Source of the DNA: Desulfocapsa sp.
GTDB taxonomy: Bacteria > Desulfobacterota > Desulfobulbia > Desulfobulbales > Desulfocapsaceae
Assembly (NCBI GenBank): GCA_013792135.1
Contig: VMSP01000143.1
Span: 1-36,015 of the forward strand
Length of the DNA: 36,015 bases
Direction: 5' to 3'
Shown: piece after piece, positions 15,439 through 24,459 of the stretch
Numbering within the stretch: the first letter of the stretch is position 1
How the letters are laid out: each line of letters starts with the position of its first letter
The notes under the pieces: generated by a model
What the model was told of the DNA's origin: nothing
What the model saw: only the letters and a program-made list of their open reading frames with translations
Databases searched by the model: none
Program-made: the position numbers and the translations under genes

Positions 15439-16065
15439 ATGAAAACACATAAGCCCTCAAAGCCTTTATCAATGATTCGTGAGTTCCATCTGGCCGACTG
15501 GTTTACTCTCGCCAACGCCGTCTGTGGTATAGGGGCGATATTCTCCACCATGACGTACCTGCAAATAGACGATATCAGGCACATCTATTTTGCCTGTGCT
15601 TTGGTGTTGGCTGCTTTGGTATTTGACGTCCTCGATGGCCGCATTGCCAGATGGCGGCAGGTGGCGTCAGTGATGGGTAGAGAACTGGATTCCCTCGCTG
15701 ATGTCATTTCTTTCGGTGTCGCCCCGGCGATTATTGCCTACGGTTGCGGCATGCAGGGCCTCTACGACCGCATCGTCCTGGCCTACTTCGTCGCCTGCGG
15801 GGTCTCGCGTCTGGCCCGTTACAACGTGACTGCCGAAACACTGTCCGAAGGTGGTGACAAGGTGAAGTACTTTGAAGGAACACCGATTCCGACCTCCCTT
15901 TTCCTTGTCTTGCTCCTGGCAGTCGCAGCTTCGTTCGGCGCGGTACACCAACACCTCTGGTTTGGATACGTCAAACTTGCCGGTTTCCATCTCCATCCCC
16001 TCGTTCTGACCTTCGCCCTCTCAGGTTCGCTCATGATCAGCCGAATCCGCATTCCCAAACTATGA
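15439..16065 (+). CDS. pssA: CDP-diacylglycerol-serine O-phosphatidyltransferase
   Basis: This 208-residue inner-membrane enzyme belongs to the CDP-alcohol phosphatidyltransferases. The signature D-x2-D-G-x2-A-R-x8-G-x3-D-x3-D is complete: D63, D66, G67, A70, R71, G80, D84 and D88 (FDVLDGRIAR, then GRELDSLADV). Assignment to serine (PssA) rather than glycerol-phosphate substrate rests on the SFGVAPA segment right after the signature and CGVSRLARYNV, as in type II PssA. It would make phosphatidylserine, the precursor of phosphatidylethanolamine. I start at ATG 15439; a TTG start 75 bases upstream adds a low-quality N-terminus. No psd gene lies next to it. Confidence 0.85.
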   Translation: MKTHKPSKPLSMIREFHLADWFTLANAVCGIGAIFSTMTYLQIDDIRHIYFACALVLAALVFDVLDGRIARWRQVASVMGRELDSLADVISFGVAPAIIAYGCGMQGLYDRIVLAYFVACGVSRLARYNVTAETLSEGGDKVKYFEGTPIPTSLFLVLLLAVAASFGAVHQHLWFGYVKLAGFHLHPLVLTFALSGSLMISRIRIPKL

Positions 16066-16107
16066 GGCCAGTGCCTCTTTCCTGCTAAATTTGCCCTTAT
16101 CAGTAGC

Positions 16108-16154
16108 GGGGGAGCCGGTGTAAAGAGAGCTTGCTGAAAGAAGAGAGCTCCCCC
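16108..16154. other. Long-armed hairpin between pssA and tetR
   Basis: GGGGGAGC (16108-16115) pairs perfectly with GCTCCCCC (16147-16154) across 31 bases. No T run follows, so it is not a classic terminator; it may stop read-through together with the stem GAGGC-CAGT-GCCTC at 16064-16077, which overlaps the pssA stop. Confidence 0.35.
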
Positions 16155-16163
16155 GGTTCCTTG

Positions 16164-16215
16164 TTGACAGATAAATGACCAATGGATATTGTACTTAAAG
16201 TTAAACAAACGTTTG
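16164..16215 (+). promoter_or_regulatory. Promoter and TetR operator of the efflux operon
   Basis: A perfect -35 TTGACA (16164-16169), a 17-base spacer and a -10-like TATTGT (16187-16192) are followed by the palindrome CAAACGTTTG (16206-16215), which would cover the transcription start region. It lies 14 bases before the TetR start, so the repressor likely controls its own gene and the efflux genes behind it. Confidence 0.6.
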
Positions 16216-16229
16216 ATTAGGATGAGGAC

Positions 16230-16874
16230 ATGAAAAATAAAAGTGATAATAAAGAACCAAAAATGGACTCAAGAGAACGGATTCTTCAGGCCGCCGTCTT
16301 TCTCTTTGCCCGTCATGGCTTTGACGCGACCGGCATGCGTGAATTGGCGGCTCATGCCGGGGTAAACATCTCGATGGTGGGTTATTTTTTTGGCAGCAAA
16401 AAAGGAGTGTTGAAGGAGATTCTTGACAGCTTTCTTTCGGGATATCTGGCCATCGCCAGAGAGGAACTGGCCGGCGCAGGTGATCTGCACACTCGGCTTG
16501 AACGATTCATTGTCAGTACCGTCGGTTATTTTGATGTCCAGCGAGATTCCTTGATCATCGCCATCAGTGAACTGCCCCACGATGACCCTGAAATTGTCGA
16601 ACATAAAGCGGGATGGGCCAGGCAGATGGTGGGGATCGTCAACCGGGAGGTCTGCCAGCCTCATGCAGCAGAAACAGGGAAATACATTCCTCCGACCAGT
16701 TTGTCTCCTATGCTGACTGTTCTCATGGCCTCTCGTTATCTCTTCGCGCCTGTTATGGAAAAAGTTGAGCCGGGCAGTTCTGAGACTGTCAGTAGAGAAG
16801 AGTATGCAAAGATGATTGTCGGCCTGGTTCTGCAGGGAATTACTGGATCTGAGAGCAGGGTAACGAAGAGTTGA
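16230..16874 (+). CDS. TetR/AcrR family regulator of the efflux operon
   Basis: A 214-residue regulator. The DNA-binding domain is clear: SRERILQAAVFLFARHGF, then ATGMRELAAHAGVNISMVGYFF, with the glycine-rich turn and the Y-F-F at the end of the recognition helix. The ligand-binding part is typical in length but its ligand cannot be read. GAGG lies six bases before ATG 16230. A TTGACA promoter with a CAAACGTTTG palindrome lies directly upstream, so autoregulation is likely. The TolC, adaptor and RND genes follow on the same strand after 28 bases, so it is the local repressor of this efflux system. Confidence 0.87.
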   Translation: MKNKSDNKEPKMDSRERILQAAVFLFARHGFDATGMRELAAHAGVNISMVGYFFGSKKGVLKEILDSFLSGYLAIAREELAGAGDLHTRLERFIVSTVGYFDVQRDSLIIAISELPHDDPEIVEHKAGWARQMVGIVNREVCQPHAAETGKYIPPTSLSPMLTVLMASRYLFAPVMEKVEPGSSETVSREEYAKMIVGLVLQGITGSESRVTKS

Positions 16875-16902
16875 TTAAACACACTATTGGCAAAAATAAG
16901 CT

Positions 16903-18240
16903 ATGAAAAAAATGTTCTTTACACGGATTCTGCTCTTAAGCCTGTTCAATCAGGCCCTTCTTACCTTTCTTCCCGGGGCGAGCAGCGGCTTGACCATTGA
17001 CGAGGCCGTGGCTCTGGCCCTGGCCAACAATCCTGATCTGCAAAAACAGCAGATGAATCGGGCCTTGAGTGAAGAAGACCTGAGCGGCCAGAAGTCACAA
17101 GCTTTCGGCAAGGTTGATCTGGCGGCCTCCTATGGATATTACAACCTGCCGCGCACCCTGGCCCCTTTGACACCGGCGTCAATCGCCACTGATCCCAGGG
17201 GGGTTCCCACTACCGTGGATCTTTTTGCCACAGGCATCATGTATGAGGTGCCGCTTTTCACCGGATTTGCCCAGCAGCGTTCAGTGGAAATTGCTACACT
17301 GGAAAAAGAACTTGCTGGACTTGCACTCAAATTGAGCCGGGAACAGCTCATCTATAATGTGAAGTCGTTGTATGTAAATATCCTTTCCCTGCAGGCCCAG
17401 GAAGAGGCACAAAAGGCCTACTATGAGGCATTGCAGAACCTTTACGATGATATCTTGCTTGAGGTCAAACTTGGCAGAAAGGCCCGGGTTGAACAGCTGA
17501 AAGCTGCGGCGGATCTGGAAAATGCCAGGGTTCAGGCCCGGCAGATCAGCGGCAACATCAGGATAGTGAAGGCCGGTCTCAGCACTTTGCTGGGTGGAGA
17601 GACGATCACACCCCTGGAAAATCTTTCCGTAGAGATGGCGACCCCCGGGAAAACTGAACAGAACAAGGAAATAGAGCAGCTCGATCGATACCGTTCTGCT
17701 GCATTGGAAGTCGAAAAAAAGGCCAGGCTGGTTGATAAAAGCAGGGCGACCTTTTATCCCCAGGTAATCTTTAACAGCTTTTACGGCCAGAATTTTGGCC
17801 CCAATGATAGTTCCAATCTGCATGAAGGGGACTGGAATAATCAGGAGGTCTGGCAGGCAACCGTGAATCTGAAGTGGACTCTTTTTGACTTTGGTGCCCG
17901 GAAGACAGCCCGCCGGATGGCAGCTGTCCGTGAACAGCAAAGTCGGCGGGATCGGGTGAAAACCGAGCTCGAGTTGAAGAAATCGCTAAGTGAGGCAGAG
18001 ATTAAAATTGAGATGGCCAGGAATGCCTTTCATTCCGCCGAGTCCGAGCTTGCCCTGACCCGGGAAACGGAGATGATTGAGCAGGTCCGCTTTGATAAAG
18101 GAGCCACGGATGTGAATGATCTGCTCTCTGCCAAGTCCCGAAATCAACTGGCATTGAGTCGCTCGATTGCTGCCCGCTATAGCTATCATAATGGGTGTTT
18201 TTATCTGGATTACCTGTTGGAAAACGGAGAGAGTAAATGA
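16903..18240 (+). CDS. TolC-family outer membrane efflux protein
   Basis: A 445-residue outer-membrane channel. It begins with a signal peptide (MKKMFFTRILLLSLF, cut near GASSG), then LTIDEAVALALANNPDLQ, the usual first repeat of TolC proteins. Two long helical repeats follow (to ~230 and ~250-440), with a second-repeat segment VNLKWTLFDFGARKTARRMA that mirrors the expected W-x-L-F-D-F-G signature. It forms the exit duct for the RND pump encoded behind it. The adaptor gene's ATG overlaps its stop by four bases (ATGA), so the two are translationally coupled. Confidence 0.88.
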   Translation: MKKMFFTRILLLSLFNQALLTFLPGASSGLTIDEAVALALANNPDLQKQQMNRALSEEDLSGQKSQAFGKVDLAASYGYYNLPRTLAPLTPASIATDPRGVPTTVDLFATGIMYEVPLFTGFAQQRSVEIATLEKELAGLALKLSREQLIYNVKSLYVNILSLQAQEEAQKAYYEALQNLYDDILLEVKLGRKARVEQLKAAADLENARVQARQISGNIRIVKAGLSTLLGGETITPLENLSVEMATPGKTEQNKEIEQLDRYRSAALEVEKKARLVDKSRATFYPQVIFNSFYGQNFGPNDSSNLHEGDWNNQEVWQATVNLKWTLFDFGARKTARRMAAVREQQSRRDRVKTELELKKSLSEAEIKIEMARNAFHSAESELALTRETEMIEQVRFDKGATDVNDLLSAKSRNQLALSRSIAARYSYHNGCFYLDYLLENGESK

Positions 18241-19316
18241 AGAAAATTGTTATAGGATTGATGATTGTTGCCCTGCTTGTCAGTGCCGCCATGCTCCTCA
18301 AAAAACGTAAGCAGAGTATAACAAATACTCCAACTCCGGCCCCTTTGACCTATCAGGTGAAAGTCGTTTCGCCTTCCTCCGGGCGACTGGAGCAGACCCG
18401 TCCTTTTCTGGCCCATCTGGCCTCCCGGGACAGTGCCGAAATTGCTTCCAAGCTGAGCGGCCGGATAATAGAGATGCTCGCCCGTGAAAACCAGTCGGTA
18501 AAAAAAGGCGATCTCCTGCTGCGCATTGATGATCAGGAGATTGTCTCCAGCATCCAGTCCCTGCAGGTGACCATGAAGGCCCAGGAAAAAGATGTCCACT
18601 ATACCGGCAGCCTCCATGAACGCAACAGGGCTCTTGTTGAGGTGGGAGGTCTGGCTCAGGAAAAATTCGAGGCCTCGGAAGTTGCCTATCTCGACAAACA
18701 GGCAGCCCTGGCAGCGACTCGCCAGAAGATCAGCGCCCTGGAGGTGCAACTCAATTATCTCAAAATCACGGCCCCTTTTGCTGGGACGGTCGGTACTCTC
18801 TTTGCGCACCAGGGAGACTTGGCGAGCCCCGGCAAACCACTGCTCTCCCTTAACTCTCCCGGACAGAAACTCACCTTCAGCTATGTCGCTGGGGAGCCTG
18901 CCATCCGCCCGGGGCAGGAGGCCTTCCTTGGTGGCCTGGGTGGCCGGAAGATTGGTCGGATCACAACCCTGTACAGTGACGCGAAAAACGGCCTGTCAGT
19001 CGCCGAAGTGTCCCTTGACAGCCCCCTTCTAATGCCGAACAACAGTTATCTCACCATTGATCTGCTCATCTTTGCCGAGAATGGCTGCCTCATTCCCCTG
19101 GATGCGCTCCTCCACCAACAGGATGGAACAAAGGTCATGCTCCATGCAAAGGATACGTTCACTCCATTTCCGGTGCGTGTTCTGGGAGAAAATAGAGAAC
19201 AGGCCCTCATTGAACCATGTCCCAGCTCACCCATGGCCGTGGCACCGGAGGCAACGCTGGGGAAGCTGCCCGGCTATGGCGAAGTGCTGATCCGCAGGAG
19301 CGATGCCAATGAATAA
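18237..19316 (+). CDS. RND efflux periplasmic adaptor (membrane fusion protein)
   Basis: A 359-residue adaptor of the HlyD/AcrA type. An N-terminal membrane anchor (KIVIGLMIVALLVSAAMLL) is followed by a biotinyl-lipoyl-like half motif AEIASKLSGRIIEMLARENQ and VKKGDLLLRIDDQE, a helical hairpin (~100-160), the second lipoyl half ITAPFAGTVGTLFAHQGDLA, and beta-barrel and membrane-proximal domains. It joins the inner-membrane pump to the TolC-like channel. It overlaps the upstream gene by four bases and the pump gene by 14 bases, so all three are made together. Being anchored and not a lipoprotein, it resembles CusB/MdtA-type adaptors in topology. Confidence 0.88.
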   Translation: MKKIVIGLMIVALLVSAAMLLKKRKQSITNTPTPAPLTYQVKVVSPSSGRLEQTRPFLAHLASRDSAEIASKLSGRIIEMLARENQSVKKGDLLLRIDDQEIVSSIQSLQVTMKAQEKDVHYTGSLHERNRALVEVGGLAQEKFEASEVAYLDKQAALAATRQKISALEVQLNYLKITAPFAGTVGTLFAHQGDLASPGKPLLSLNSPGQKLTFSYVAGEPAIRPGQEAFLGGLGGRKIGRITTLYSDAKNGLSVAEVSLDSPLLMPNNSYLTIDLLIFAENGCLIPLDALLHQQDGTKVMLHAKDTFTPFPVRVLGENREQALIEPCPSSPMAVAPEATLGKLPGYGEVLIRRSDANE

Positions 19317-22300
19317 CAGTTTTGTAGAGCGCCTCCTGCGGCGGCCCTATTTCATCTATTCCTTTCTGGCCCTCTTTGTTTTCTTAGGGCTTGCCGGTTA
19401 TCAGAAGATTGACCGGAAACTCTTCCCGGAATCCAACTATCCGGAGATTGCCGTCGTTATTATCCAGCCCGGTGGCTCTGCCAAGACCCTGGCGGCCAAT
19501 GTTGCCGTGCCCGTGGAAGAGGAACTCTACAGCCTGGACAAGATACGCCGGGTCTATTCAACCACCATTGATGAAGTCTCTGTTGTCCGAGCCGAGTTTG
19601 AATACTCCAAAGACCTGAGTATGGCCGCAAGCGATGTGACCAACTCCCTGAACAAGATCCGCTCTCTCTTGCCGCCTGATATCCAGGAACCGCAGGTTCA
19701 TAAGATCTCTGCGGCCACAGCGCCCGTTGTGGTGATTGGCGTCAGTTCCGATCTGCTGGCGCTTCCTGATATCCGCCAGCTTGCAGAAAACGAGCTGCGC
19801 CATGAACTGCTCAAGACGCGAGGTGTGGCCAATGTTGACATCTTCGGCAGCTATAAAAAAGAGGTGCAGATCATCATTGATAAGGCCAAATTGGATCAAT
19901 ATGGTCTGGGTCTGGCTGCGGTGCTGGCGACAATACAGAGTAATAATAAAGATTATGCCATTGGTTTCATCTCCAATGAAAAAAGCCGTTACCTCCTGAA
20001 GTCTTCCGGCAAAGAGGAGACGATGCAGGGCCTGCGGGCTCTGCACCTGACCCCGGATGTGCGGCTGGCTGATGTGAGTGAGATCTACTTCGGTCATTAT
20101 GAAAACAGTTCGGGCTATTACGGAAATGGCCGGGAATCCATCGCCATCTCGGTACAGCGCGGGCTCGATGCCGATGTGCTGGGCACCATTACCCGGGTAG
20201 AGGAAAAATTAAAGACAATCAAGAGCGCCTATCCGAACCTCCGCTTTGAGATAACAGACACCCAGAAGGACACCATCGTCCAGAGTACGGACAATATGTT
20301 CGAGTCCCTGCGGGACGCCATCATCATGTCCACCATCGTGGTCTTCTTCTTTCTGGCCAGCTTCCGCCAGGTGCTGGTGGTCCTGGCCACAATTCCGGTG
20401 GTCTATGCTGCCACCATTGCCTTGATGTGGCTGGTGGGGATCGAATTTAATGTGGTGACCCTTACCGGTATTATCCTCGCCCTGGGCCTGCTGCTTGATG
20501 ACACGGTGGTGGTCATGGAAAATATTGAGCGCCATTATAAGGAGGGAGGGGAGGACATCAGAAAGTCGGTGATCTCCGGGACCAGGGAGATCATGTTTGC
20601 CGATCTCTCCGGAACACTTACCACCATGATTGCCCTGGCCCCCATTCTTTTTGTCGGCGGCTACCCCCAGACCGTATTCCGGCCCCTGGTGGGCACACTG
20701 CTCCTGGCACTCATGGCCTCCTATGTTATTTCGATTACGGCCGTACCTTTGCTGTCGATGAAAATACTGACCATGGAGCCGCCCTGGCTTATGCGCATGG
20801 AGGATTTTTTCCAGCGCATAACCGGCTTTATCATGAATTATATCAACTCCTTTTTTAGTGCCGCCGTCAACCTGGCCCTGCAAAGGAAGGTTGTGGCACT
20901 GGCCTATTTTATCGGCCTGGCCCTGCTCTTTGTCGTCAGTCTCCGGGGGGTGATGCCCACGGTGGGACAGGAGCTGATGCCCGCCATGGATACCGGCGGC
21001 ATCAAGGTCAACATTGTCACAGACCCCAACCTGCCCATCGAGGCCAGCCGGCGCATTGTTCGTGAGGCGAACACTCTGCTTGCAGACAATGGCCCCCTGC
21101 TGCGGCTCTCTTCAGCCATCGGCAGTGAGCCGGGAGTCCTCAGTATCGGCAGCGGCAGCGGCACGGATCGTATCGCCATTACCGCTACCTATGTAAATCG
21201 CTATGAGCGGGATGAGTCCATCTGGGAGATCGAAAAACGGCTGCGACCGCTCCTGGCCCGGATTGACCATGTCAAGCGACTGGAGGTGGTGGATTTCGGG
21301 GCAACTGCCCTGGCAAGTATCCGGGCAAATGTGGATGTGACGCTCTCCAGTAAAAACTTTGACGATCTGGAGAAAGCTGGAGACCTTGTTGAAAAAACCC
21401 TCTATAAAACCAGAGGTATCGTCTCGGTGGGGAGGAGCTGGGACAGGGATAAAAGCGTCTATAACCTTGAAATCTATCCGGCCAAGTCGGCCCTCTACGA
21501 CCTTAAAAGCGGGGAGATTGCCAGGCAGCTGCAGACTGTTTTACGAGGAGCGCTGGTGGCCTCCTTTCCTCTGCAGAACGGTGTTGATTTCGGGGTGCGG
21601 GTCTGGCTGCCTGCCGGTCAGCGAGATACCAGGGATATCCTGCAATCCACCTTGCTGGATACCCCTCAGGGCAAGATCCCACTGGCCGCCATCGCCTCAC
21701 TCAAGCGGGAGCTTGAGCCGGGGATCATCACCAGGGAAGGGTTGAACTATACCCTCAATGTCTATGGCTCCAGAGAGAAGGCCGCCATCTCCCATATCAT
21801 GGCTGATTTTGAACAGGCCTTTCAAGGGTCGAAACTGCCCCCGTCAGTGACCATGGAGCAGACCGGGGATATTCAACAATTTCAAAACTCAGCCGGGCGG
21901 ATGGCTGCTGCCGCAGGCTTTGCGGTGATCTTCATCTTTATTACCCTGATTGCCCTCTTTAACAGTGTCAGGGTGGCCGTTATGATCGTCCTTTCAATCC
22001 CGCTGACCATTATCGGTGCTTCCTGGACGAACCTCCTCCTCGGCTATCATGTCTCCATGCCGGCCATGATGGGTTTTATCCTTCTCTCCGGCATCATCGT
22101 CAATAATGCCATCCTCCTTATTCATTTTGCCCAGGAAAGGATGGCGGAGGGGATGTCCAAAAAAGAGGCCATGCTCGAATCGATCCAAATCCGTACCCGG
22201 CCGGTACTGATGACGGCCTTTGCCGTGGCCGCCGGCATGCTGCCGGTCGCCCTCGGTTCGGCCATTGGCCTCGAGCGGCTGGCCCCCTTGGGTGCCGTAG

Positions 22301-22401
22301 CAATCGGGGGCCTCATTGTCGGCACTGTTTTGACCCTGCTCTTTATTCCTCTTATCTTCATCATGGTGGCAAAGGAGGGCGGAGGGCAGGGTGGTGACTG
22401 A
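19303..22401 (+). CDS. RND efflux transporter permease (AcrB/HAE-like)
   Basis: A 1032-residue inner-membrane pump with the two-fold RND layout: membrane helix 1 (PYFIYSFLALFVFLGLAGY), a large periplasmic loop, six helices, a second loop and six more helices. The proton-relay pair is present in helix 4 as LGLLLDDTVVVMEN (D399, D400). In helix 10 the lysine of AcrB (K940) is replaced by asparagine (VNNAILLIHFA, N934), a change also common in other HAE-type pumps. It lacks the heavy-metal pattern of CusA/CzcA, so an organic substrate is likelier. It overlaps the adaptor gene by 14 bases and ends the tetR-tolC-adaptor-pump operon. Confidence 0.9.
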   Translation: MPMNNSFVERLLRRPYFIYSFLALFVFLGLAGYQKIDRKLFPESNYPEIAVVIIQPGGSAKTLAANVAVPVEEELYSLDKIRRVYSTTIDEVSVVRAEFEYSKDLSMAASDVTNSLNKIRSLLPPDIQEPQVHKISAATAPVVVIGVSSDLLALPDIRQLAENELRHELLKTRGVANVDIFGSYKKEVQIIIDKAKLDQYGLGLAAVLATIQSNNKDYAIGFISNEKSRYLLKSSGKEETMQGLRALHLTPDVRLADVSEIYFGHYENSSGYYGNGRESIAISVQRGLDADVLGTITRVEEKLKTIKSAYPNLRFEITDTQKDTIVQSTDNMFESLRDAIIMSTIVVFFFLASFRQVLVVLATIPVVYAATIALMWLVGIEFNVVTLTGIILALGLLLDDTVVVMENIERHYKEGGEDIRKSVISGTREIMFADLSGTLTTMIALAPILFVGGYPQTVFRPLVGTLLLALMASYVISITAVPLLSMKILTMEPPWLMRMEDFFQRITGFIMNYINSFFSAAVNLALQRKVVALAYFIGLALLFVVSLRGVMPTVGQELMPAMDTGGIKVNIVTDPNLPIEASRRIVREANTLLADNGPLLRLSSAIGSEPGVLSIGSGSGTDRIAITATYVNRYERDESIWEIEKRLRPLLARIDHVKRLEVVDFGATALASIRANVDVTLSSKNFDDLEKAGDLVEKTLYKTRGIVSVGRSWDRDKSVYNLEIYPAKSALYDLKSGEIARQLQTVLRGALVASFPLQNGVDFGVRVWLPAGQRDTRDILQSTLLDTPQGKIPLAAIASLKRELEPGIITREGLNYTLNVYGSREKAAISHIMADFEQAFQGSKLPPSVTMEQTGDIQQFQNSAGRMAAAAGFAVIFIFITLIALFNSVRVAVMIVLSIPLTIIGASWTNLLLGYHVSMPAMMGFILLSGIIVNNAILLIHFAQERMAEGMSKKEAMLESIQIRTRPVLMTAFAVAAGMLPVALGSAIGLERLAPLGAVAIGGLIVGTVLTLLFIPLIFIMVAKEGGGQGGD

Positions 22402-22516
22402 ATGAGCTGTGAAGGCTCAGCAAAAACAGTGCCTTGCAGGCAAGCGGCTCCGGATCAGGAAGCGAAGGAAATCGACAGTCCCGGCCATACAAGCGCCGGG
22501 AGCAAGTTGGCTGTGC

Positions 22517-22873
22517 TCAGATCTTGCACTTGCCTTCGGCGACTTTGGGGAAACCGCTCAGGTTGAAGCTCTGGCCGCAACCGCAGGTGGTTTTGGTGTT
22601 GGAATTGGTGAACTGCAGGCCGCCGTTGATCAGCTCGTCGGAGTAGTCGATGACCAGACCGCCCAGAAATTTGGCACTTGCTCCGTCGGTAATAATAGTG
22701 ATCGTCCCGGCCGTATGGATCACACTCTCGCTGTCCTTCATCTCGCTTACGAATGCAGCGTCGTAGGTCAGACCGGCACAGCCTCCTTCTTTTACTGCAA
22801 CCCGCAGGAACTGGCCCGGTGCCATCTTGCTGCTCAGCATCGCTTCTGCTTTTTCTTTAATGGTGATATTCAT
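22517..22873 (-). CDS. IscA/ErpA-type iron-sulfur cluster carrier
   Basis: A 118-residue A-type carrier protein that receives a Fe-S cluster from the assembly scaffold and hands it to target enzymes. The three conserved cysteines are present: C32 in EGGCAGLTYD, and C97 and C99 in TTCGCGQSF, with the usual length for the HesB/IscA/ErpA family. Which of the subtypes it is cannot be told. ATG 22873 has a strong GGGAGG five to ten bases upstream and a plausible promoter further up. It is not next to iscS/iscU. The window is rich in Fe-S proteins that could be its clients, including the adjacent radical SAM enzyme. Confidence 0.9.
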   Translation of the reverse strand: MNITIKEKAEAMLSSKMAPGQFLRVAVKEGGCAGLTYDAAFVSEMKDSESVIHTAGTITIITDGASAKFLGGLVIDYSDELINGGLQFTNSNTKTTCGCGQSFNLSGFPKVAEGKCKI

Positions 22874-22900
22874 GAAGACCTCCCTGGTTGATTTTTACTA

Positions 22901-22929
22901 AATATAGTCAGTAATGTCCGGTTAGACAA
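22901..22929 (-). promoter_or_regulatory. Promoter candidate for the IscA-type gene
   Basis: On the minus strand TTGTCT (22924-22929), a 17-base spacer and TATATT (22901-22906) form a reasonable sigma-70 promoter about 30 bases upstream of the ATG. The -10 sits inside an imperfect palindrome TTACT-GACTATATTT-AGTAA, a possible regulator site. Confidence 0.45.
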
Positions 22930-23081
22930 GGGCAGGTGGAGGATGGCGTCCATTCAACAGCATTCAACTTGGCCGCCCGCTTCAGCTTGCAGAGAAAGAC
23001 GTCGTCGACCGTATCACCAAGGGAATCTGTTTGGGCCACTAGGGAGAAAGGTTCTTGCCCTGGTGGTAAAGGAGGGGATGG

Positions 23082-24383
23082 TTAGGCAGAGCGGTACCTG
23101 AGATCCTGCTGCAGCATGGGCTCCAGGGTGGCGTCAAGAAACGCGCGCTGGCAATCTACCTGTTTCATGTGGCCGTCACGCTGGAAGGCCATGTAGCGGC
23201 AGCCGCCGAAGCAGAGGGGTAGGTAGACACAGTCGCGACACTGCGCCTCGTCCTTCCAGTGGTCCAGGCAGTAGCTCTCCTGCCACCCTTGACCCATACC
23301 CTGCCATATATCGCCCGCCTCGTAACCCTTATGGCCAATCATGGTGATGCACTTATAGATGGTGCCGTCGTGATTGACGACCAGGGCGTCGTCAATATCC
23401 ACCATACAGGGAGAGGGGCGCATTTTTGCCAGCGGAAACCCACGCCGCCCCAACTCTTCCCGGATAAAAAGGGCCGCCTCGATCAGCCACGGTTCGGAAA
23501 TGGAGCAACAGCCGCTGCTGAATTCCGGGTTGGCGAACTGGTCGTTAATCTGCATCGCCGGGTAAAACTGCACTTGGGCCACCCGGTCGGGGGTGACTCC
23601 CTGCTCAAGGTAGAGGTCGAGCAGCTCGGGAAATCGCTGGTAATTGTCCCTTGTGTAATTGCCGACCAGATTGAGGCAGAGCAGATCGCAGCACTCTCGG
23701 ATGTTGTGCAGTACCACATCGAAACTGGGCATCCCGTTCTTCAATGGTCTGGACTGGTTATGGAGTTCCGCCGACCCATCCACGGTAATCTTGGCGCTCT
23801 TGAGGCCCAGAGGCAGTAACTCCGCCACCACGGCCGGGGTGAGCAGCGAGCCGTTGGTGACCAAATGGATCTCAAGGCTGCCGCCCCGTTCCTCGACCAG
23901 GGGCTTGAGCCGTTGGGCCAGTTCCCTGATGCGATCCAGATAGAGCAAGGTCTCGCCGCCATAGAGGTTGAGTACCAGCTTTTCCTTCCCCGGGGTGAAC
24001 CGCTGCCCCAGAAATCGGACGAGCTGGTCGGCGGTGGCATCGTTCATTCTGGACGCGCCTTCCTTCTGGCCGCCCTCGTAGCAATAGACACAGGCAAAGT
24101 TGCAGGCCATGCCTAGGATCACCGACACCCGCAGCGCCCGGTTGAGACGGTTCAGCTCGGCCGGCAGGTCATGAACAGCGGCCTGTTCGCCTGCCCGATC
24201 CTCCACCACCATCCCGAGCCGGGCCAGCAGGGCGGCCTGCTCCTGGGGGACAACCCCGGAGCGCAGCTGGGCCGCCAGCTCGGCGGGCAGCAGAGCCAGC
24301 GAGCATTTGCGGGTGGAGAAGAGCAGGTGCTGGCTGGCGCCCGGTTCAACAGGGTAGAGCTTGAGATAGGCGGAAGGGATCAT
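23082..24383 (-). CDS. Radical SAM/SPASM peptide maturase (geopeptide-maturase-like)
   Basis: A 433-residue enzyme. The radical SAM motif is CNFACVYC near residues 94-101, followed by LNLYGGETLL (GGE motif) and VTNGSLLT. The SPASM region is complete: C-x13-G-x4-C (SPCMVDI... to TIYKC), then CRDCVYLPLCFGGC (C-x2-C-x5-C-x3-C), and a last cysteine in DCQRAF, so two auxiliary clusters are expected. An N-terminal domain (AYLKLYPVEPG, LLFSTRKCSLALLPAELA) resembles that of geopeptide-type maturases (GptM, recalled from TIGR04280, unchecked). It should install crosslinks on the cysteine-containing peptide encoded just upstream. I start at ATG 24383, past the terminator; ATG 24392 is an alternative and neither has a clear ribosome-binding site. 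Confidence 0.85.
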   Translation of the reverse strand: MIPSAYLKLYPVEPGASQHLLFSTRKCSLALLPAELAAQLRSGVVPQEQAALLARLGMVVEDRAGEQAAVHDLPAELNRLNRALRVSVILGMACNFACVYCYEGGQKEGASRMNDATADQLVRFLGQRFTPGKEKLVLNLYGGETLLYLDRIRELAQRLKPLVEERGGSLEIHLVTNGSLLTPAVVAELLPLGLKSAKITVDGSAELHNQSRPLKNGMPSFDVVLHNIRECCDLLCLNLVGNYTRDNYQRFPELLDLYLEQGVTPDRVAQVQFYPAMQINDQFANPEFSSGCCSISEPWLIEAALFIREELGRRGFPLAKMRPSPCMVDIDDALVVNHDGTIYKCITMIGHKGYEAGDIWQGMGQGWQESYCLDHWKDEAQCRDCVYLPLCFGGCRYMAFQRDGHMKQVDCQRAFLDATLEPMLQQDLRYRSA

Positions 24384-24419
24384 GGGGGGCATGTACGGGG
24401 AGAAAAGAGGGGTCGAAAC

Positions 24420-24441
24420 AAAAAGGGGGCCGAAGCCCCCT
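24420..24441 (-). terminator. UUCG rho-independent terminator between peptide and maturase genes
   Basis: On the minus strand AGGGGGC-TTCG-GCCCCCT forms a perfect 7-bp stem with the very stable UUCG loop, followed by four further T after the paired one. It lies 19 bases after the peptide stop and ~37 bases before the maturase start, so most transcripts should end here, giving much more peptide than enzyme mRNA. Confidence 0.8.
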
Positions 24442-24459
24442 CTCTTTAACTTATGAATC

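Noticed and set aside
22480-22500. CCCGGC...GCCGGG hairpin after the RND pump gene as a terminator
   Set aside because: The stem is perfect but only six pairs with a nine-base loop and no T run; it may help separate the convergent genes but is not convincing alone.
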